Shown: positions 34,554 to 43,306 of the stretch, piece after piece
Layout of the letters: every line of letters begins with the position of its first letter
How positions within the stretch are numbered: the stretch's first letter is position 1
DNA from: Cytobacillus luteolus
GTDB lineage: Bacteria; Bacillota; Bacilli; Bacillales; Bacillaceae_L
Reading direction: 5' to 3'
NCBI RefSeq assembly: GCF_017873715.1
Contig: NZ_JAGGKM010000001.1
Span: 682,001-746,000 of the forward strand
Length of the DNA: 64,000 nucleotides
Position numbers and translations under genes: made by a program
Notes under the pieces: generated by a model
The model's database searches: none
What the model saw: only the letters and a program-made list of their open reading frames with translations
Told to the model about the DNA's origin: nothing

Positions 34554-34580
34554 ACCTAGGATACGTGTACCTAGGTTTTT
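34554..34580 (+). terminator. Terminator after the DUF3817 gene
   Basis: ACCTAGG/CCTAGGT stem with five T. Confidence 0.65.
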
Positions 34581-34673
34581 CTATTTTTATAAAGCCCATT
34601 CTTGTCAGGACGTGTTACCTATTAATCTATTTTTTCATAGCATGAACTGAATAATAAAAGGAGGTATTTGACT

Positions 34674-35048
34674 ATGAATTATGAACAACTTATGAAAAAA
34701 AGGCAGAATTGTTTAGCTCAAATGCAGGAAGCTTACACAAAATATTACAAGAACTATAATGAAATCATGCAATATGATTCAATGTTACAGCCATTATTGC
34801 AAATGAATCCAACGACACAAATTAACCCTTATGTGAATGTAAGTCCGTATACACAAGTAAATCCAAGTATGCAAGTTAATCCAAATGTACAGGTAAACCC
34901 ATGGACACAAGTAAACCCAAGCCTAGAGGTCAATCCACAAACTCAGATTAATCCAAAGTTATTGAGTGATTTTCAAGTAAACCCTACAACTCAAGCATAC
35001 TTTAATTTTGATCCTGATTTTGATTTCGATTTTAGTTTGGGCAAATAG
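34674..35048 (+). CDS. Hexapeptide-repeat protein, possible spore coat or surface protein
   Basis: 124 aa. ATG 34674, 9 nt after AAGGAGGT; a TTG six bases upstream is too close to it. Residues 1-40 form a helical Tyr/Gln/Met-rich head. Residues 44-97 are nine back-to-back hexads of form [VIM]-[NS]-P-x-x-[QNE] (for example VNPSMQ, VNPNVQ, VNPWTQ), and a tenth lies at 102-107. The tail is Phe/Asp-rich (FNFDPDFDFDF). No signal peptide. The strict six-residue period suggests a beta-solenoid or extended fibre. Gln/Asn/Tyr richness resembles spore coat proteins, but that is inference. Confidence 0.7.
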   Translation: MNYEQLMKKRQNCLAQMQEAYTKYYKNYNEIMQYDSMLQPLLQMNPTTQINPYVNVSPYTQVNPSMQVNPNVQVNPWTQVNPSLEVNPQTQINPKLLSDFQVNPTTQAYFNFDPDFDFDFSLGK

Positions 35049-35131
35049 TCGGTCCAATTTTAATCGGTTAAAAATAAATCACGCCCTCACAGTTTAGATA
35101 TCCTAGTTTAGCTTTTGTGGGAGGGGAAAGA

Positions 35132-35902
35132 ATGCAGCAGTATTTTAATGTGTATAGGGATGAGCGGAAAATTAAGATAGATAAGAAAGATGACCAGGTT
35201 AACCTGATGAATATCTCCATCTTTTTAGACAATCAGCATATGGGACATATGTCGTTTATTGATTCCATTATCATCAACTCGAGAAATAACTTTAATCATA
35301 AGTTACTTATTCAAGCAGATGTGATGATTGATGGTTACATTAAGAGAATCTATGAAACATACGATATTGGAGATCTACGTTTTTCGGAACGTGAAACCTA
35401 TTTCCGAGCGGGCGATATTCTTGTTGCCTGTGATAACTTAAATGGTCTTCCTTATGGGTATATGGGGCATTCTGCTATGGTTGTAGATGAGAGTAGTATC
35501 GTAGAAGGCGTGGTTACAAACCCGATTATTCGAAAGGTACCTGTAGAAAACTTTTTTAATAATCATAAATTGTTTGCACACTTCCGGCCGAAGAATAAAG
35601 AGATGGGTGAAAAGGCAGCTAAGTATGCATTAAACTACTTGGAAACCTTTAATGAGAACAAGGAAAAAGGGATTGCAAAGCCTATCTTTCTATTTACTCT
35701 CAATACACCTTTAGAAGATGAATGGAACTATATCTACTGCTCGAAATTAATCTGGTTAAGTTATTATTATGGAGCAGATTATGAGTTTCCGAATGACCAT
35801 TTATGGTTTGCTCCAGAAGATTTATATACTAATTTAAAAGATAATCCTGATTTTGAGGTAATGTATATACATCCGGACTTTGTTTTCTATATTGATGCAT
35901 AA
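35132..35902 (+). CDS. Permuted NlpC/P60-like papain-fold protein (YiiX type)
   Basis: 256 aa from the ATG after GGGAGGGG. The second half has the circularly permuted papain-like order, His before Cys: GDILVACDNLNGLPYGYMGHSAMVV gives the His, and YIYCSKLIWLSYYYG gives the Cys. This is typical of the YiiX/YebB-type amidases. No signal peptide is visible, so it is cytoplasmic or spore-associated. It follows the hexapeptide-repeat gene by 83 nt without a clear terminator, so the two may be expressed together. Confidence 0.72.
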   Translation: MQQYFNVYRDERKIKIDKKDDQVNLMNISIFLDNQHMGHMSFIDSIIINSRNNFNHKLLIQADVMIDGYIKRIYETYDIGDLRFSERETYFRAGDILVACDNLNGLPYGYMGHSAMVVDESSIVEGVVTNPIIRKVPVENFFNNHKLFAHFRPKNKEMGEKAAKYALNYLETFNENKEKGIAKPIFLFTLNTPLEDEWNYIYCSKLIWLSYYYGADYEFPNDHLWFAPEDLYTNLKDNPDFEVMYIHPDFVFYIDA

Positions 35903-35913
35903 GGTAAGTATTA

Positions 35914-35938
35914 GACATCCAATAGGGTGTCTTTTTTG
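35914..35938 (+). terminator. Terminator
   Basis: GACATCC/GGGTGTC stem with six T. Confidence 0.7.
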
Positions 35939-36075
35939 TGGTTTGCGAATTATCGGTAAATTCAAAATGTAAACACTTTGTAAATATTGGATAAAATGCT
36001 AATTTATAGGTGTATTTTCCTAAAAAATGTTTATAATGGTCTTTGGAAGTTAATTTATTACATATTGGTAGTGTA

Positions 36076-36091
36076 TAAGACTTAGGTCTTA
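36076..36091. promoter_or_regulatory. Operator-like palindrome before the RND gene
   Basis: TAAGAC-TTAG-GTCTTA, 24 nt before the RND start and next to its ribosome binding site. It could bind a TetR-type repressor, but none is encoded nearby. Confidence 0.4.
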
Positions 36092-36114
36092 GAAACTATC
36101 AAGAGGAGGAAACT

Positions 36115-39100
36115 ATGAACTGGCTTAACTTTATTGTTAAGAGAAAAATTTTAGTAGGCTTGATGGTTGTATTTGTTCTTATTCTTGGATACTACTCAAT
36201 TTTGAAACTAGATAAAGAGCTTTTGCCATCGGTACAATTTGATGGTGCTTTTGTTGAAATCGGGGCAGGTGAAATGGCTGCTATAGAGGTAGAGCGAACG
36301 ATAACTACACCTTTAGAAAGTCAGATACAGTCAATTGAGGGGGTTGAAGGTGTCAGCTCTACAACAAATATTGGCAGAACCTCGATTCAAGTCATGTTTG
36401 AACGTGGGCGTGGAGAAGAGCTTTTTAAAGAAGTAGAATCTATTGTTAATTCAACAACAGCAAGTATACCAAGTGTTAAAGATGTATTTGCTGGTCAAAT
36501 TGGAACAAGTCAAAGTTACGAATTTTTTATGGATGTCTCCGGTGGCAGTATGGAAGAGATGACAGCTTTTGCGAAAGATGTGATCGAACCAAGGCTTGAA
36601 GCATTACCGGAAGTACGTGATGTGTTGCTTTCAGGTTTAGTTGAAAATGAAGTTTCAATTGAATTTAGCCGTGAGAAAATGCTTGAAAAAGGTCTAGATA
36701 TTACCTATGTAATCGGTGCTATACAACAAGGTAACAGTGAAGCAACTTTAGGTGAATTGAGTGGAGATAAAGACTCGCCTTCGTTACGCTGGAATACGAA
36801 ACTAGAAACTATCGAGGATGTAAAAAACATTAAAATCCCAACACAAACAGGTTTTATTAACTTAGAGGAAGTCGCGGAAGTGTCACTTGTTCCTTTAGAA
36901 AACTCGTCTTCTGTTTGGAAAAATGGATCAAAGGATTTTATCTTTATCCAAGTGGGGCGTAGCTCTGAGTATACCCAAATTGAAATGGCAGAAGCGATTC
37001 GGGCTGAAATCCAACAAATTAGAGATGAAGATGTTATTACTGGCTTTGAATTAACAGAAATGGTTGCACAAGCAGATTATGTCAAGGAATCTATTGATGG
37101 AGTAACAAGCAATATTCTTATTGGTGGTATTATTGCGGTTGTGATTTTATTGTTATTCCTTCGAAACATTAGAGCAACATTTATAGTAGGACTGACAATT
37201 CCAACATCTGTTTTACTAACTTTCTCTGCGATGTGGATCTTCGACTACAGCTTTAACCTTTTAACCCTTATTGGACTTGGGTTAGGTATAGGAATGATGG
37301 TTGACTCTGCCATTGTAATTTTAGAGTCGATCTATCGTAAAAAAGAACAAGGGTTAGATAAATTTGCAGCAGTGATTGAAGGGACAAAAGAGGTAGCAAC
37401 TGCAGTTATTGCCTCTATGCTAACTACGATTGTTGTTTTTCTTCCAATAGGATTATTAGGTGGAGAAATGGGAACCTTCATGATTATGCTATCGGCTGTA
37501 GTAGCAATTACATTAATTAGCTCAGTAGTTGTATCATTTACGCTAATCCCATCCTTGTCAGAAAACTTTTTAAAGCTTGGAAAGAAAAAGAAGGAAAAGA
37601 AAACAGGTCCATTGTTACGTTCATATAGTCGCATTGTTTCTTGGGCTGTTAAGAAAAAGCGTTATAGCTTTGCAGTTATTGGATTATTTTTCTTAATGTT
37701 TGCTGGATCACTTGCACTCGTTACGAAAATTCCAATGACGATAATGCCAGATATGTTAAATCGCTATGCAGAGGTTATGGTTACTGTGGAAACAGGATTA
37801 TCAACTGAAGAAAAAGAAGAATTAATCTCCGAGATGAATGAAACGCTATCTCAGGTTCAGGATGTAGAAACAAACTATGTTATGGATATGGGAACAATGC
37901 TTTACACTATCATTAATATGACGAAGGGCGAAGAGATTACCCGAGAGCAAAAAGAAGTGAACGAGGAAATTATGCGTTCTTTACGTGAGTTAAAAGAGAA
38001 TTTTCCACTTAAAGACGCACAGGCTGCAATGTCAGCTGGAGGAGGTTCTCCAGTTCAAGTGAATATCTCTGGTGATAGCTTTGAAGAACTTCAAGCGATC
38101 GCTGATGATTTTATAAGTGAATTAAGTGATATTGAGGGAATCGTAGCGGTTAATAATTCAATCGAACGTACGTCAGTTGAACAAGTGATTGAATTAAAAA
38201 CAAGTGAAATTGAAAAAGCGGGTCTAACTCAGCCACAAATTAAACAATTTATTGAGCAAAGCTTTCTACAAATGCCTTTAGGTGAAATGACGATTAATGA
38301 AGAAAATGTACCAATGATGGTTAAATGGGATGAGAAAGTTGAGAAGCAAACAGAACTATTAGACTTAAAAGTTCCAACACCTAGTGGTGAAAAGTCATTA
38401 GCAACATTCATTGAGTTAAAAAGTGTAAATACGCCGAATCAGATTACACACAATGATGGAGAGCGATTTATTTCCATTTCAGCTGATATTGAAGGGAAAG
38501 ACCTAGGAGCAATCAATCGCGAGGTTTCTAAACTGATTGAAGACTTCAATGCTCCGTCGGGGTACACAGTATCAGTTGCTGGTGACCTAGAGGCGCAGCA
38601 AGAATTAATGAAAGAGATGTTATTAGTTTTAGGCCTTGCGATTTTCTTAGTATACTTTGTTATGGCTGTTCAGTTTAATCACTTAATCCATCCAATTGTT
38701 GTTATGTCTGTTATTCCAATGACAATTGTCGGTGTCATTTTGGGGTTAGTTATCACAGGTCGTGAGTTAAGTATTATGTCAGGAATGGGTGTAATTATGT
38801 TAATTGGTATTGTATTAAACAATGCTATCCTACTGATAGACCGAACAAATCAACTTAGACGTGAAGGATATTCAGTATCAGATGCGCTTGTTGAAGCAGG
38901 TGAAAATCGTATTCGTCCAATATTAATGACAACATTAACAACGGTTGGTGGAATGTTACCTTTAGCACTAGCTTCAGGAACTTCTGGTAACTATCAAGCA
39001 CCAATGGCAACTGTTATCATTTCTGGGTTACTGTTTGCAACCTTGATAACACTAGTGCTAATCCCAGCATCTTATCGTCTATTCGATTCTTTAGGGAAAA

Positions 39101-39165
39101 TCGGTAAAGGTCGTCGTAAAAAAGAAAAGGTTTCAACTGAAGAGGTAGCTGAACAAGCAAGTTAG
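36115..39165 (+). CDS. RND-family efflux permease (SwrC/AcrB-like)
   Basis: 1016 aa, full RND length. One N-terminal helix, large extracytoplasmic porter domain, helices 2-6, a second porter domain and helices 8-12. Proton-relay motif in helix 4 is LIGLGLGIGMMVDSAIVILESI (one Asp), and the C-terminal half has GVIMLIGIVLNNAILLID. In Gram-positive hosts such pumps (B. subtilis SwrC) export surfactin and other amphiphiles without outer-membrane channel. No membrane-fusion-protein gene is adjacent. GAGGAGG precedes the ATG. Terminator follows. Confidence 0.93.
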   Translation: MNWLNFIVKRKILVGLMVVFVLILGYYSILKLDKELLPSVQFDGAFVEIGAGEMAAIEVERTITTPLESQIQSIEGVEGVSSTTNIGRTSIQVMFERGRGEELFKEVESIVNSTTASIPSVKDVFAGQIGTSQSYEFFMDVSGGSMEEMTAFAKDVIEPRLEALPEVRDVLLSGLVENEVSIEFSREKMLEKGLDITYVIGAIQQGNSEATLGELSGDKDSPSLRWNTKLETIEDVKNIKIPTQTGFINLEEVAEVSLVPLENSSSVWKNGSKDFIFIQVGRSSEYTQIEMAEAIRAEIQQIRDEDVITGFELTEMVAQADYVKESIDGVTSNILIGGIIAVVILLLFLRNIRATFIVGLTIPTSVLLTFSAMWIFDYSFNLLTLIGLGLGIGMMVDSAIVILESIYRKKEQGLDKFAAVIEGTKEVATAVIASMLTTIVVFLPIGLLGGEMGTFMIMLSAVVAITLISSVVVSFTLIPSLSENFLKLGKKKKEKKTGPLLRSYSRIVSWAVKKKRYSFAVIGLFFLMFAGSLALVTKIPMTIMPDMLNRYAEVMVTVETGLSTEEKEELISEMNETLSQVQDVETNYVMDMGTMLYTIINMTKGEEITREQKEVNEEIMRSLRELKENFPLKDAQAAMSAGGGSPVQVNISGDSFEELQAIADDFISELSDIEGIVAVNNSIERTSVEQVIELKTSEIEKAGLTQPQIKQFIEQSFLQMPLGEMTINEENVPMMVKWDEKVEKQTELLDLKVPTPSGEKSLATFIELKSVNTPNQITHNDGERFISISADIEGKDLGAINREVSKLIEDFNAPSGYTVSVAGDLEAQQELMKEMLLVLGLAIFLVYFVMAVQFNHLIHPIVVMSVIPMTIVGVILGLVITGRELSIMSGMGVIMLIGIVLNNAILLIDRTNQLRREGYSVSDALVEAGENRIRPILMTTLTTVGGMLPLALASGTSGNYQAPMATVIISGLLFATLITLVLIPASYRLFDSLGKIGKGRRKKEKVSTEEVAEQAS

Positions 39166-39183
39166 ACGTATCAAAGAATGTTT

Positions 39184-39216
39184 ACCCTCCTTTCAATTTT
39201 GAGAGGAGGGTTGTTT
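39184..39216 (+). terminator. Terminator after the RND gene
   Basis: ACCCTCCT/AGGAGGGT arms with a short loop, followed by TGTTTATT. Confidence 0.65.
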
Positions 39217-39405
39217 ATTATCTTTACGATTCGACTTATCTTCCATTGATAACATAAAGATAGAAACAACTAAAACACTGGCTCCAACTGTATTTTGCAC
39301 CGTTATTTCAATCGGAAAGAAAGGAAACGAAATGACCGCTAAAAGCAAGGGGTTAAATGCTCTTGAGACAATCGTTAAAGAAAGAAAAAATAAATACCAC
39401 CTTAA
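39193..39405 (-). pseudogene. Remnant of a transporter C-terminus
   Basis: On the minus strand a 70-codon open stretch without a start begins just after an in-frame TGA and reads WYLFFLSLTIVSRAFNPLLL, then AVISFPFFPIEITVQNTVGA and SVLVVSIFMLSMEDK. This is the pattern of the last two helices of a DMT/EamA-type transporter. The rest of the gene is missing. It lies downstream of the intact EamA gene on the same strand and may be a decayed paralogue. Confidence 0.5.
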
Positions 39406-39485
39406 TCAGTAAAGATGGCAGCAGTGTTTTCGAGTACTACAAAAATTCAAAGCAAAAAGAAAAGCTAAATTAATAAACAATAAAT

Positions 39486-39516
39486 TAGCGCTAAGAATAA
39501 AGTTCTTAGCGCTTTG
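39486..39516 (-). terminator. Terminator of the EamA gene
   Basis: TTAGCGCTAAGAA/TTCTTAGCGCTTT stem downstream of the minus-strand EamA gene. Confidence 0.7.
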
Positions 39517-39531
39517 GAATATTATATTCGT

Positions 39532-40476
39532 TTATGCACTATCCTTCGTTTGAACTCGCAATTTATTTTGCCTCTTAAATAGTGTCCATTTCTTCGTATT
39601 CGTTCCTACATACACCCCGGTAAGCACACATACTGCACCAATCCCATGAGCAAAGGTGAAGGATTCCCCTAAAAATACCGTTGCCATAATAACTGCAGAT
39701 ACAGGCATTACATTGATAAAAATAGAAGCCTTTGCTGCACCAACTTCTTTAATTCCTTGATAATACATGATAAAGGAAACAACTGTTACAAATACACTCA
39801 TATGTGCGATGGCTACCCAGGCATCCCATGTAGCCAACTGAACATCCTGCCAGGTGGTTTCGAATAAGGCAAAGGGTAGTAAGAATAATGTACCAAAAGC
39901 AACTGCATAGGTTGTCGATTCAACCGAAGTATATTTTTTCAACACGATTTTTCCAACAACACTATATAATGCCCAACTTACAACTGCGCCTAGTAAAATC
40001 CAGTCAATAGGCTCGAAGCCAAGTTGAAAAAGTGTCAATAGGTGGCCATTTGTAATAATGAAGGCTACACCCGTTAACGCAATGATCATTCCAATTATAT
40101 TATTTTTCGTAATTTTCTCTTTTAAAAATAAACCTGATAGAAGAACAATTAAAACTGGATTAGAAGCGATAAATAAGGAACTTTTTATCACTGGAGCATG
40201 CTTGCTTGCCAGAAAGAAACATATATTATAAATGGCAATACCTGTTAGACCCAGGATTGCAAATAGTCCGTAATCCTTAAGTGTGGGTTTCGTGTGGTTC
40301 TTTACCATGATCCACATAATAGGAAAGAGTAGAATAGCAGCTCCAAAGAATCGTAAAAAAGCAACCGTTGCTGGTTCAAAGCTTAACACTGCATATTTTC
40401 CCGCAATAAAAGCACTTCCCCACGTGGATGTTGCTAAAGCAAGCATCCCATAAATCAGCCAAACCTTTTTGTTCAT
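39532..40476 (-). CDS. EamA/DMT-family transporter
   Basis: 314 aa, ten helices in two EamA repeats: the first starts LALATSTWGSAFIAGKYAV and has EPATVAFLRFFGAAILLF; the second includes WALYSVVGKIVLKKY and GVYVGTNTKK at the end. Members export amino acids or metabolites. An 8-bp inverted repeat (ATGTTTCG-N5-CGAAACAT) lies 46 nt upstream, similar to that before the MFS gene at 30684, suggesting a shared repressor. Confidence 0.88.
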   Translation of the reverse strand: MNKKVWLIYGMLALATSTWGSAFIAGKYAVLSFEPATVAFLRFFGAAILLFPIMWIMVKNHTKPTLKDYGLFAILGLTGIAIYNICFFLASKHAPVIKSSLFIASNPVLIVLLSGLFLKEKITKNNIIGMIIALTGVAFIITNGHLLTLFQLGFEPIDWILLGAVVSWALYSVVGKIVLKKYTSVESTTYAVAFGTLFLLPFALFETTWQDVQLATWDAWVAIAHMSVFVTVVSFIMYYQGIKEVGAAKASIFINVMPVSAVIMATVFLGESFTFAHGIGAVCVLTGVYVGTNTKKWTLFKRQNKLRVQTKDSA

Positions 40477-40521
40477 GACGTTCCCTTCTATCCTTGTAGT
40501 TTTGTGTGAATGTATTGTAAC

Positions 40522-40542
40522 ATGTTTCGATTAGCGAAACAT
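40522..40542. promoter_or_regulatory. Operator-like inverted repeat before the EamA gene
   Basis: ATGTTTCG-ATTAG-CGAAACAT, perfect 8-bp arms. Shares TTTCG-N5-CGAAA with 30734-30750, at nearly the same distance from the start codon. Confidence 0.6.
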
Positions 40543-40640
40543 TATGATTTCACATATTTTTATAGATTTATTTTGGAAATATTGTTCTAAGAAATTGTTG
40601 ACATGTTAAAATTAGGTAATTTCATGGAAGAGGTGTAAGG

Positions 40641-41123
40641 ATGAATAAAAAGATGTGGGTATCTTGTGGTATCGCAATAATAGCCCTTTTTGCATTTATA
40701 AATATAAATCATATCTATATTGCGATCGCTAAACCATGGGTATTTCCTTATCCTCCATCTGAGGCAATAAAAAATGATGATGTTATTTTTTATGAAGAAG
40801 TTCCAGAAGTAAATAGCGAATTAGTTCATCAGTTTGTTGAGTCGTTCGAAAACAGTTGGCGAGCTAAAATAACACTTACCTATTATGAGGAAGAACCAGG
40901 ACTATTTTCAAGGTATTTTATTACAACCCCAATTAAAAGGTATTTCTTAGAATATAGCGAAGAGAATCAAATCACATTAACTGATGTTTCTACTGATATG
41001 ATCTTTGAAATGAAATTTCAAGATATAGAGGTACTTTATAAAAATGGTTTTATACTATACAGATTAATAAACGAAATGAATGGTGACTACTTTGATGTAG
41101 TTACTATTCCATCTTTACAATAA
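40641..41123 (+). CDS. Membrane-anchored protein, unknown
   Basis: 160 aa. N-terminal signal anchor (about 6-30) and a soluble domain beginning KPWVFPYPPSEAIKNDD, rich in acidic and aromatic residues. No family recognised. AGAGGTG precedes the ATG. It stands 79 nt before the DUF2306 gene on the same strand, possibly co-transcribed. Confidence 0.65.
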   Translation: MNKKMWVSCGIAIIALFAFININHIYIAIAKPWVFPYPPSEAIKNDDVIFYEEVPEVNSELVHQFVESFENSWRAKITLTYYEEEPGLFSRYFITTPIKRYFLEYSEENQITLTDVSTDMIFEMKFQDIEVLYKNGFILYRLINEMNGDYFDVVTIPSLQ

Positions 41124-41201
41124 AATTTACTATTTTTTATTTAGAAATTTTTGGTATTATTAAAAATATCAGGGAGTTGTGAGAGGAGAAAAACAATTGA
41201 A

Positions 41202-41864
41202 ATGGGTAAAAAACTAGGCTTTGCTATTATTCTATTATTAGCGTTTGTTTTATCAATTTCTGCAGTCGTGCGTTATTTTGTCTTAGATCCAGTTGAAACC
41301 AATGCCATTCTTATCCGTGAAGGAATGGAAATGTTTGCAATGAATCATCAACTATGGAACATTGCCTTGTATATTCATATTTTAACAGCTTTTTTACCTT
41401 TGATTATTGGTCCTTTTTTATTTGTAAAAAAGTTACGTAACAAGTATTTACAGGGCCATAGGTATGCAGGAAAAGTGTATGTTGTAATGATTATAATAAG
41501 CTCTCTAGTCGGGATATATTTAGCATTTTACGCACATGGCGGAATTTTAGCCATACTTGGATTTTTATGCTTAGACATACTCTGGTTTTATACAACATGG
41601 AAAGCTTATAAGTATATTCGCAATAAACAACAAAGCCTCCACGAGGAATGGATGTATCGAAGCTATGCAATGACATTTGCTGCTCTAACATTTCGAATGT
41701 GGTCAGCAATTGTCGGATATTCATTAGATAATTTTACAGTCGGGTATGTAGCAGCCATATGGCTCAGTTGGGTTGGAAATCTAGTAGCAATAGAGATTTG
41801 GATTCGCTTTAAGCTACGTAAAGGAACAAACATATCTGGTAAAGTTACTACAAAAATGGTTTAA
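41202..41864 (+). CDS. DUF2306 membrane protein
   Basis: 220 aa from ATG 41202 (12 nt after GAGAGGAG). Six or seven helices, with the DUF2306 landmarks HILTAFLPLIIGPFLF, GHRYAGKVYV, HEEWMYRSYAMTFAALTFR. Conserved His residues (in YIHILTA, GHRYAG and HEEW) suggest a haem or metal site in the family, but this is not established. A strong terminator follows. Confidence 0.82.
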   Translation: MGKKLGFAIILLLAFVLSISAVVRYFVLDPVETNAILIREGMEMFAMNHQLWNIALYIHILTAFLPLIIGPFLFVKKLRNKYLQGHRYAGKVYVVMIIISSLVGIYLAFYAHGGILAILGFLCLDILWFYTTWKAYKYIRNKQQSLHEEWMYRSYAMTFAALTFRMWSAIVGYSLDNFTVGYVAAIWLSWVGNLVAIEIWIRFKLRKGTNISGKVTTKMV

Positions 41865-41870
41865 AACGAA

Positions 41871-41905
41871 GCAGTGAAGTCCTACTATGGGATTCACTGC
41901 TTTTT
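41871..41905 (+). terminator. Terminator after the DUF2306 gene
   Basis: GCAGTGAAGTCC/GGGATTCACTGC stem with five T. Confidence 0.8.
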
Positions 41906-42043
41906 CGTGAAAAGGACTAGTTTTCTATCAATGTTAAAAAATATTCCAGTATTGTGAAAAAAGTACTAGATTTCACTATATTAACAGTTATAATAGTATT
42001 TGGTGTTTATGAAAGCCTTTTCATAATTAAGGAGGAAAATAAA

Positions 42044-42988
42044 ATGACAATGATTCGCACACTTAATCTAAAAGATTATACTTATGGAAATTCAGATCAA
42101 CGCAAAATCTTTGCTGAAGAGTTTGTTGCTGGCCTAAAAGAAACTGGATTTATCATTTTAGAAGGACACGGAGTAGATCCTAATCTAATTGAGAAAAACT
42201 ATGACATGTGGCGTAAGTTTTATGCTTTAGACACAGACACGAAGAAGAAGTATGAAAGTGTTCTTGGAGGAGCTCGTGGTTATACTGGTTTTGGGAAAGA
42301 GCATGCGAAAAACCGTACAGTTGGAGATTTAAAAGAATTCTTCCATATTGGACAAGAACTACCTGTTGGTCACCCATTAGCAGGTGAATACCCAGCAAAC
42401 ATCTGGCCAGAAGAAGTAGAAGATTTACGTAAAAATGGCTTAAACTTCTACCGTGAATTAGAGCGTGTTGCTCGTAATATGTTAGAAGCACTTGCGCTTG
42501 ATATGGATCTTCGTTTAGACTTCTTCTCAGACATGATTAAAGACGGAAACAGTGTACTACGTGCAATTCACTATCCTGCATTAGATGATTCGATGGATCC
42601 AAATGCAATCCGTGCTGGTGAGCATGAAGATATTAACTTAATTACTCTTTTAGTAGAGTCAACTGCTTCAGGTCTTCAATTACTAACTCGTGAAGGCGAA
42701 TGGATGGATGTAAAAGCTGAAAAAGGTCAAATCATCGTTGACGCTGGGGACATGCTTTCAAGAATTACAAATGAAGTAATTCCAGCTACAACACACCGTG
42801 TAGTAAATCCAAAAGGCGAGAATACTTCACGTTTCTCAATGCCTTTCTTTGTACATCCTTACAGCAGTTACTTATTAGAAACAATTCCTTCTTGTGTGTC
42901 GGCTGAAAACCCTGAGAAATACCCTGCAATTACAGCTGGTGATTTCTTATACCAACGTTTAGTTGAAATTGGATTGATTAAAAAGTAA
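42044..42988 (+). CDS. 2-oxoglutarate/Fe(II) oxygenase, isopenicillin N synthase-like
   Basis: 314 aa from the ATG after AAGGAGG; the longer frame upstream encodes a hydrophobic stretch that is not part of this family. N-terminal DIOX_N-like region (VAGLKETGFIILEGHGVD) and C-terminal double-stranded beta-helix with the HxD...H iron triad (GEHEDINLITLL and TTHRVVNP) and RFSMPFF for co-substrate. It would hydroxylate or cyclise a small molecule. There are no biosynthetic neighbours, so the substrate is open. Confidence 0.9.
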   Translation: MTMIRTLNLKDYTYGNSDQRKIFAEEFVAGLKETGFIILEGHGVDPNLIEKNYDMWRKFYALDTDTKKKYESVLGGARGYTGFGKEHAKNRTVGDLKEFFHIGQELPVGHPLAGEYPANIWPEEVEDLRKNGLNFYRELERVARNMLEALALDMDLRLDFFSDMIKDGNSVLRAIHYPALDDSMDPNAIRAGEHEDINLITLLVESTASGLQLLTREGEWMDVKAEKGQIIVDAGDMLSRITNEVIPATTHRVVNPKGENTSRFSMPFFVHPYSSYLLETIPSCVSAENPEKYPAITAGDFLYQRLVEIGLIKK

Positions 42989-43000
42989 GTTTTGAAGAGA

Positions 43001-43037
43001 AAGACCAGCTCCTGTATTGTAGGGGCTGGTCTTTTTT
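43001..43037 (+). terminator. Terminator after the oxygenase
   Basis: AGACCAGCTCC/AGGGGCTGGTCT stem with six T. Confidence 0.85.
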
Positions 43038-43076
43038 ATAGTTTAATAGTGGTCTTCTAATTAGTTTGGAGTATTA

Positions 43077-43257
43077 GCGTACTCAGAAGCCGTTATTTGG
43101 CAGAAAAGTAGTGTTTCTAAAGGCTTTGCGGACTCAGAGGCCTTTAATGAGGGATGATGACCTTTTTTTGGTGTGTTTTATCGCAAATAACGGCTTCTGA
43201 GTCCGGAAAGTCTTCAAAAAGGGGCTTTCTTGGGGAAATAACGGCCTGTCAGTCCGC
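43077..43257. repeat. Four 51-bp intergenic repeats, two direct and two inverted
   Basis: Two direct units begin GCGTACTCAG (43077) and GCGGACTCAG (43128), 51 bp apart. Two inverted units contain AAATAACGGCTTCTGAGTCC (from 43185) and AAATAACGGCCTGTCAGTCC (from 43236), also 51 bp apart. The set is symmetrical about position 43167 and so forms one large imperfect palindrome. The terminal word is GCGGACTCAGAAGCCGTTAT. Confidence 0.8.
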
Positions 43258-43306
43258 AAAATTGTGTATAATTTTGTTAGAAGATTCAGGTGGAGGAGAA
43301 GAAGGA

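Noticed and set aside
36115-39165. Complete tripartite RND efflux system
   Set aside because: No membrane-fusion or outer-membrane factor genes are adjacent; Gram-positive RND pumps work without an outer-membrane channel.
40505-40640. Terminator hairpin at 40522-40542
   Set aside because: It has no T run on either strand and lies upstream of the gene; an operator fits better.
41954-42043. N-terminal membrane extension of the 2OG-Fe oxygenase
   Set aside because: Reading the frame from 41954 adds a hydrophobic stretch, but AAGGAGG sits right before ATG 42044 and the family starts there.
43154-43306. N-terminal extension of the APH-type kinase
   Set aside because: The extra 51 codons are translated from the 51-bp repeat array; the true ribosome binding site precedes ATG 43307.
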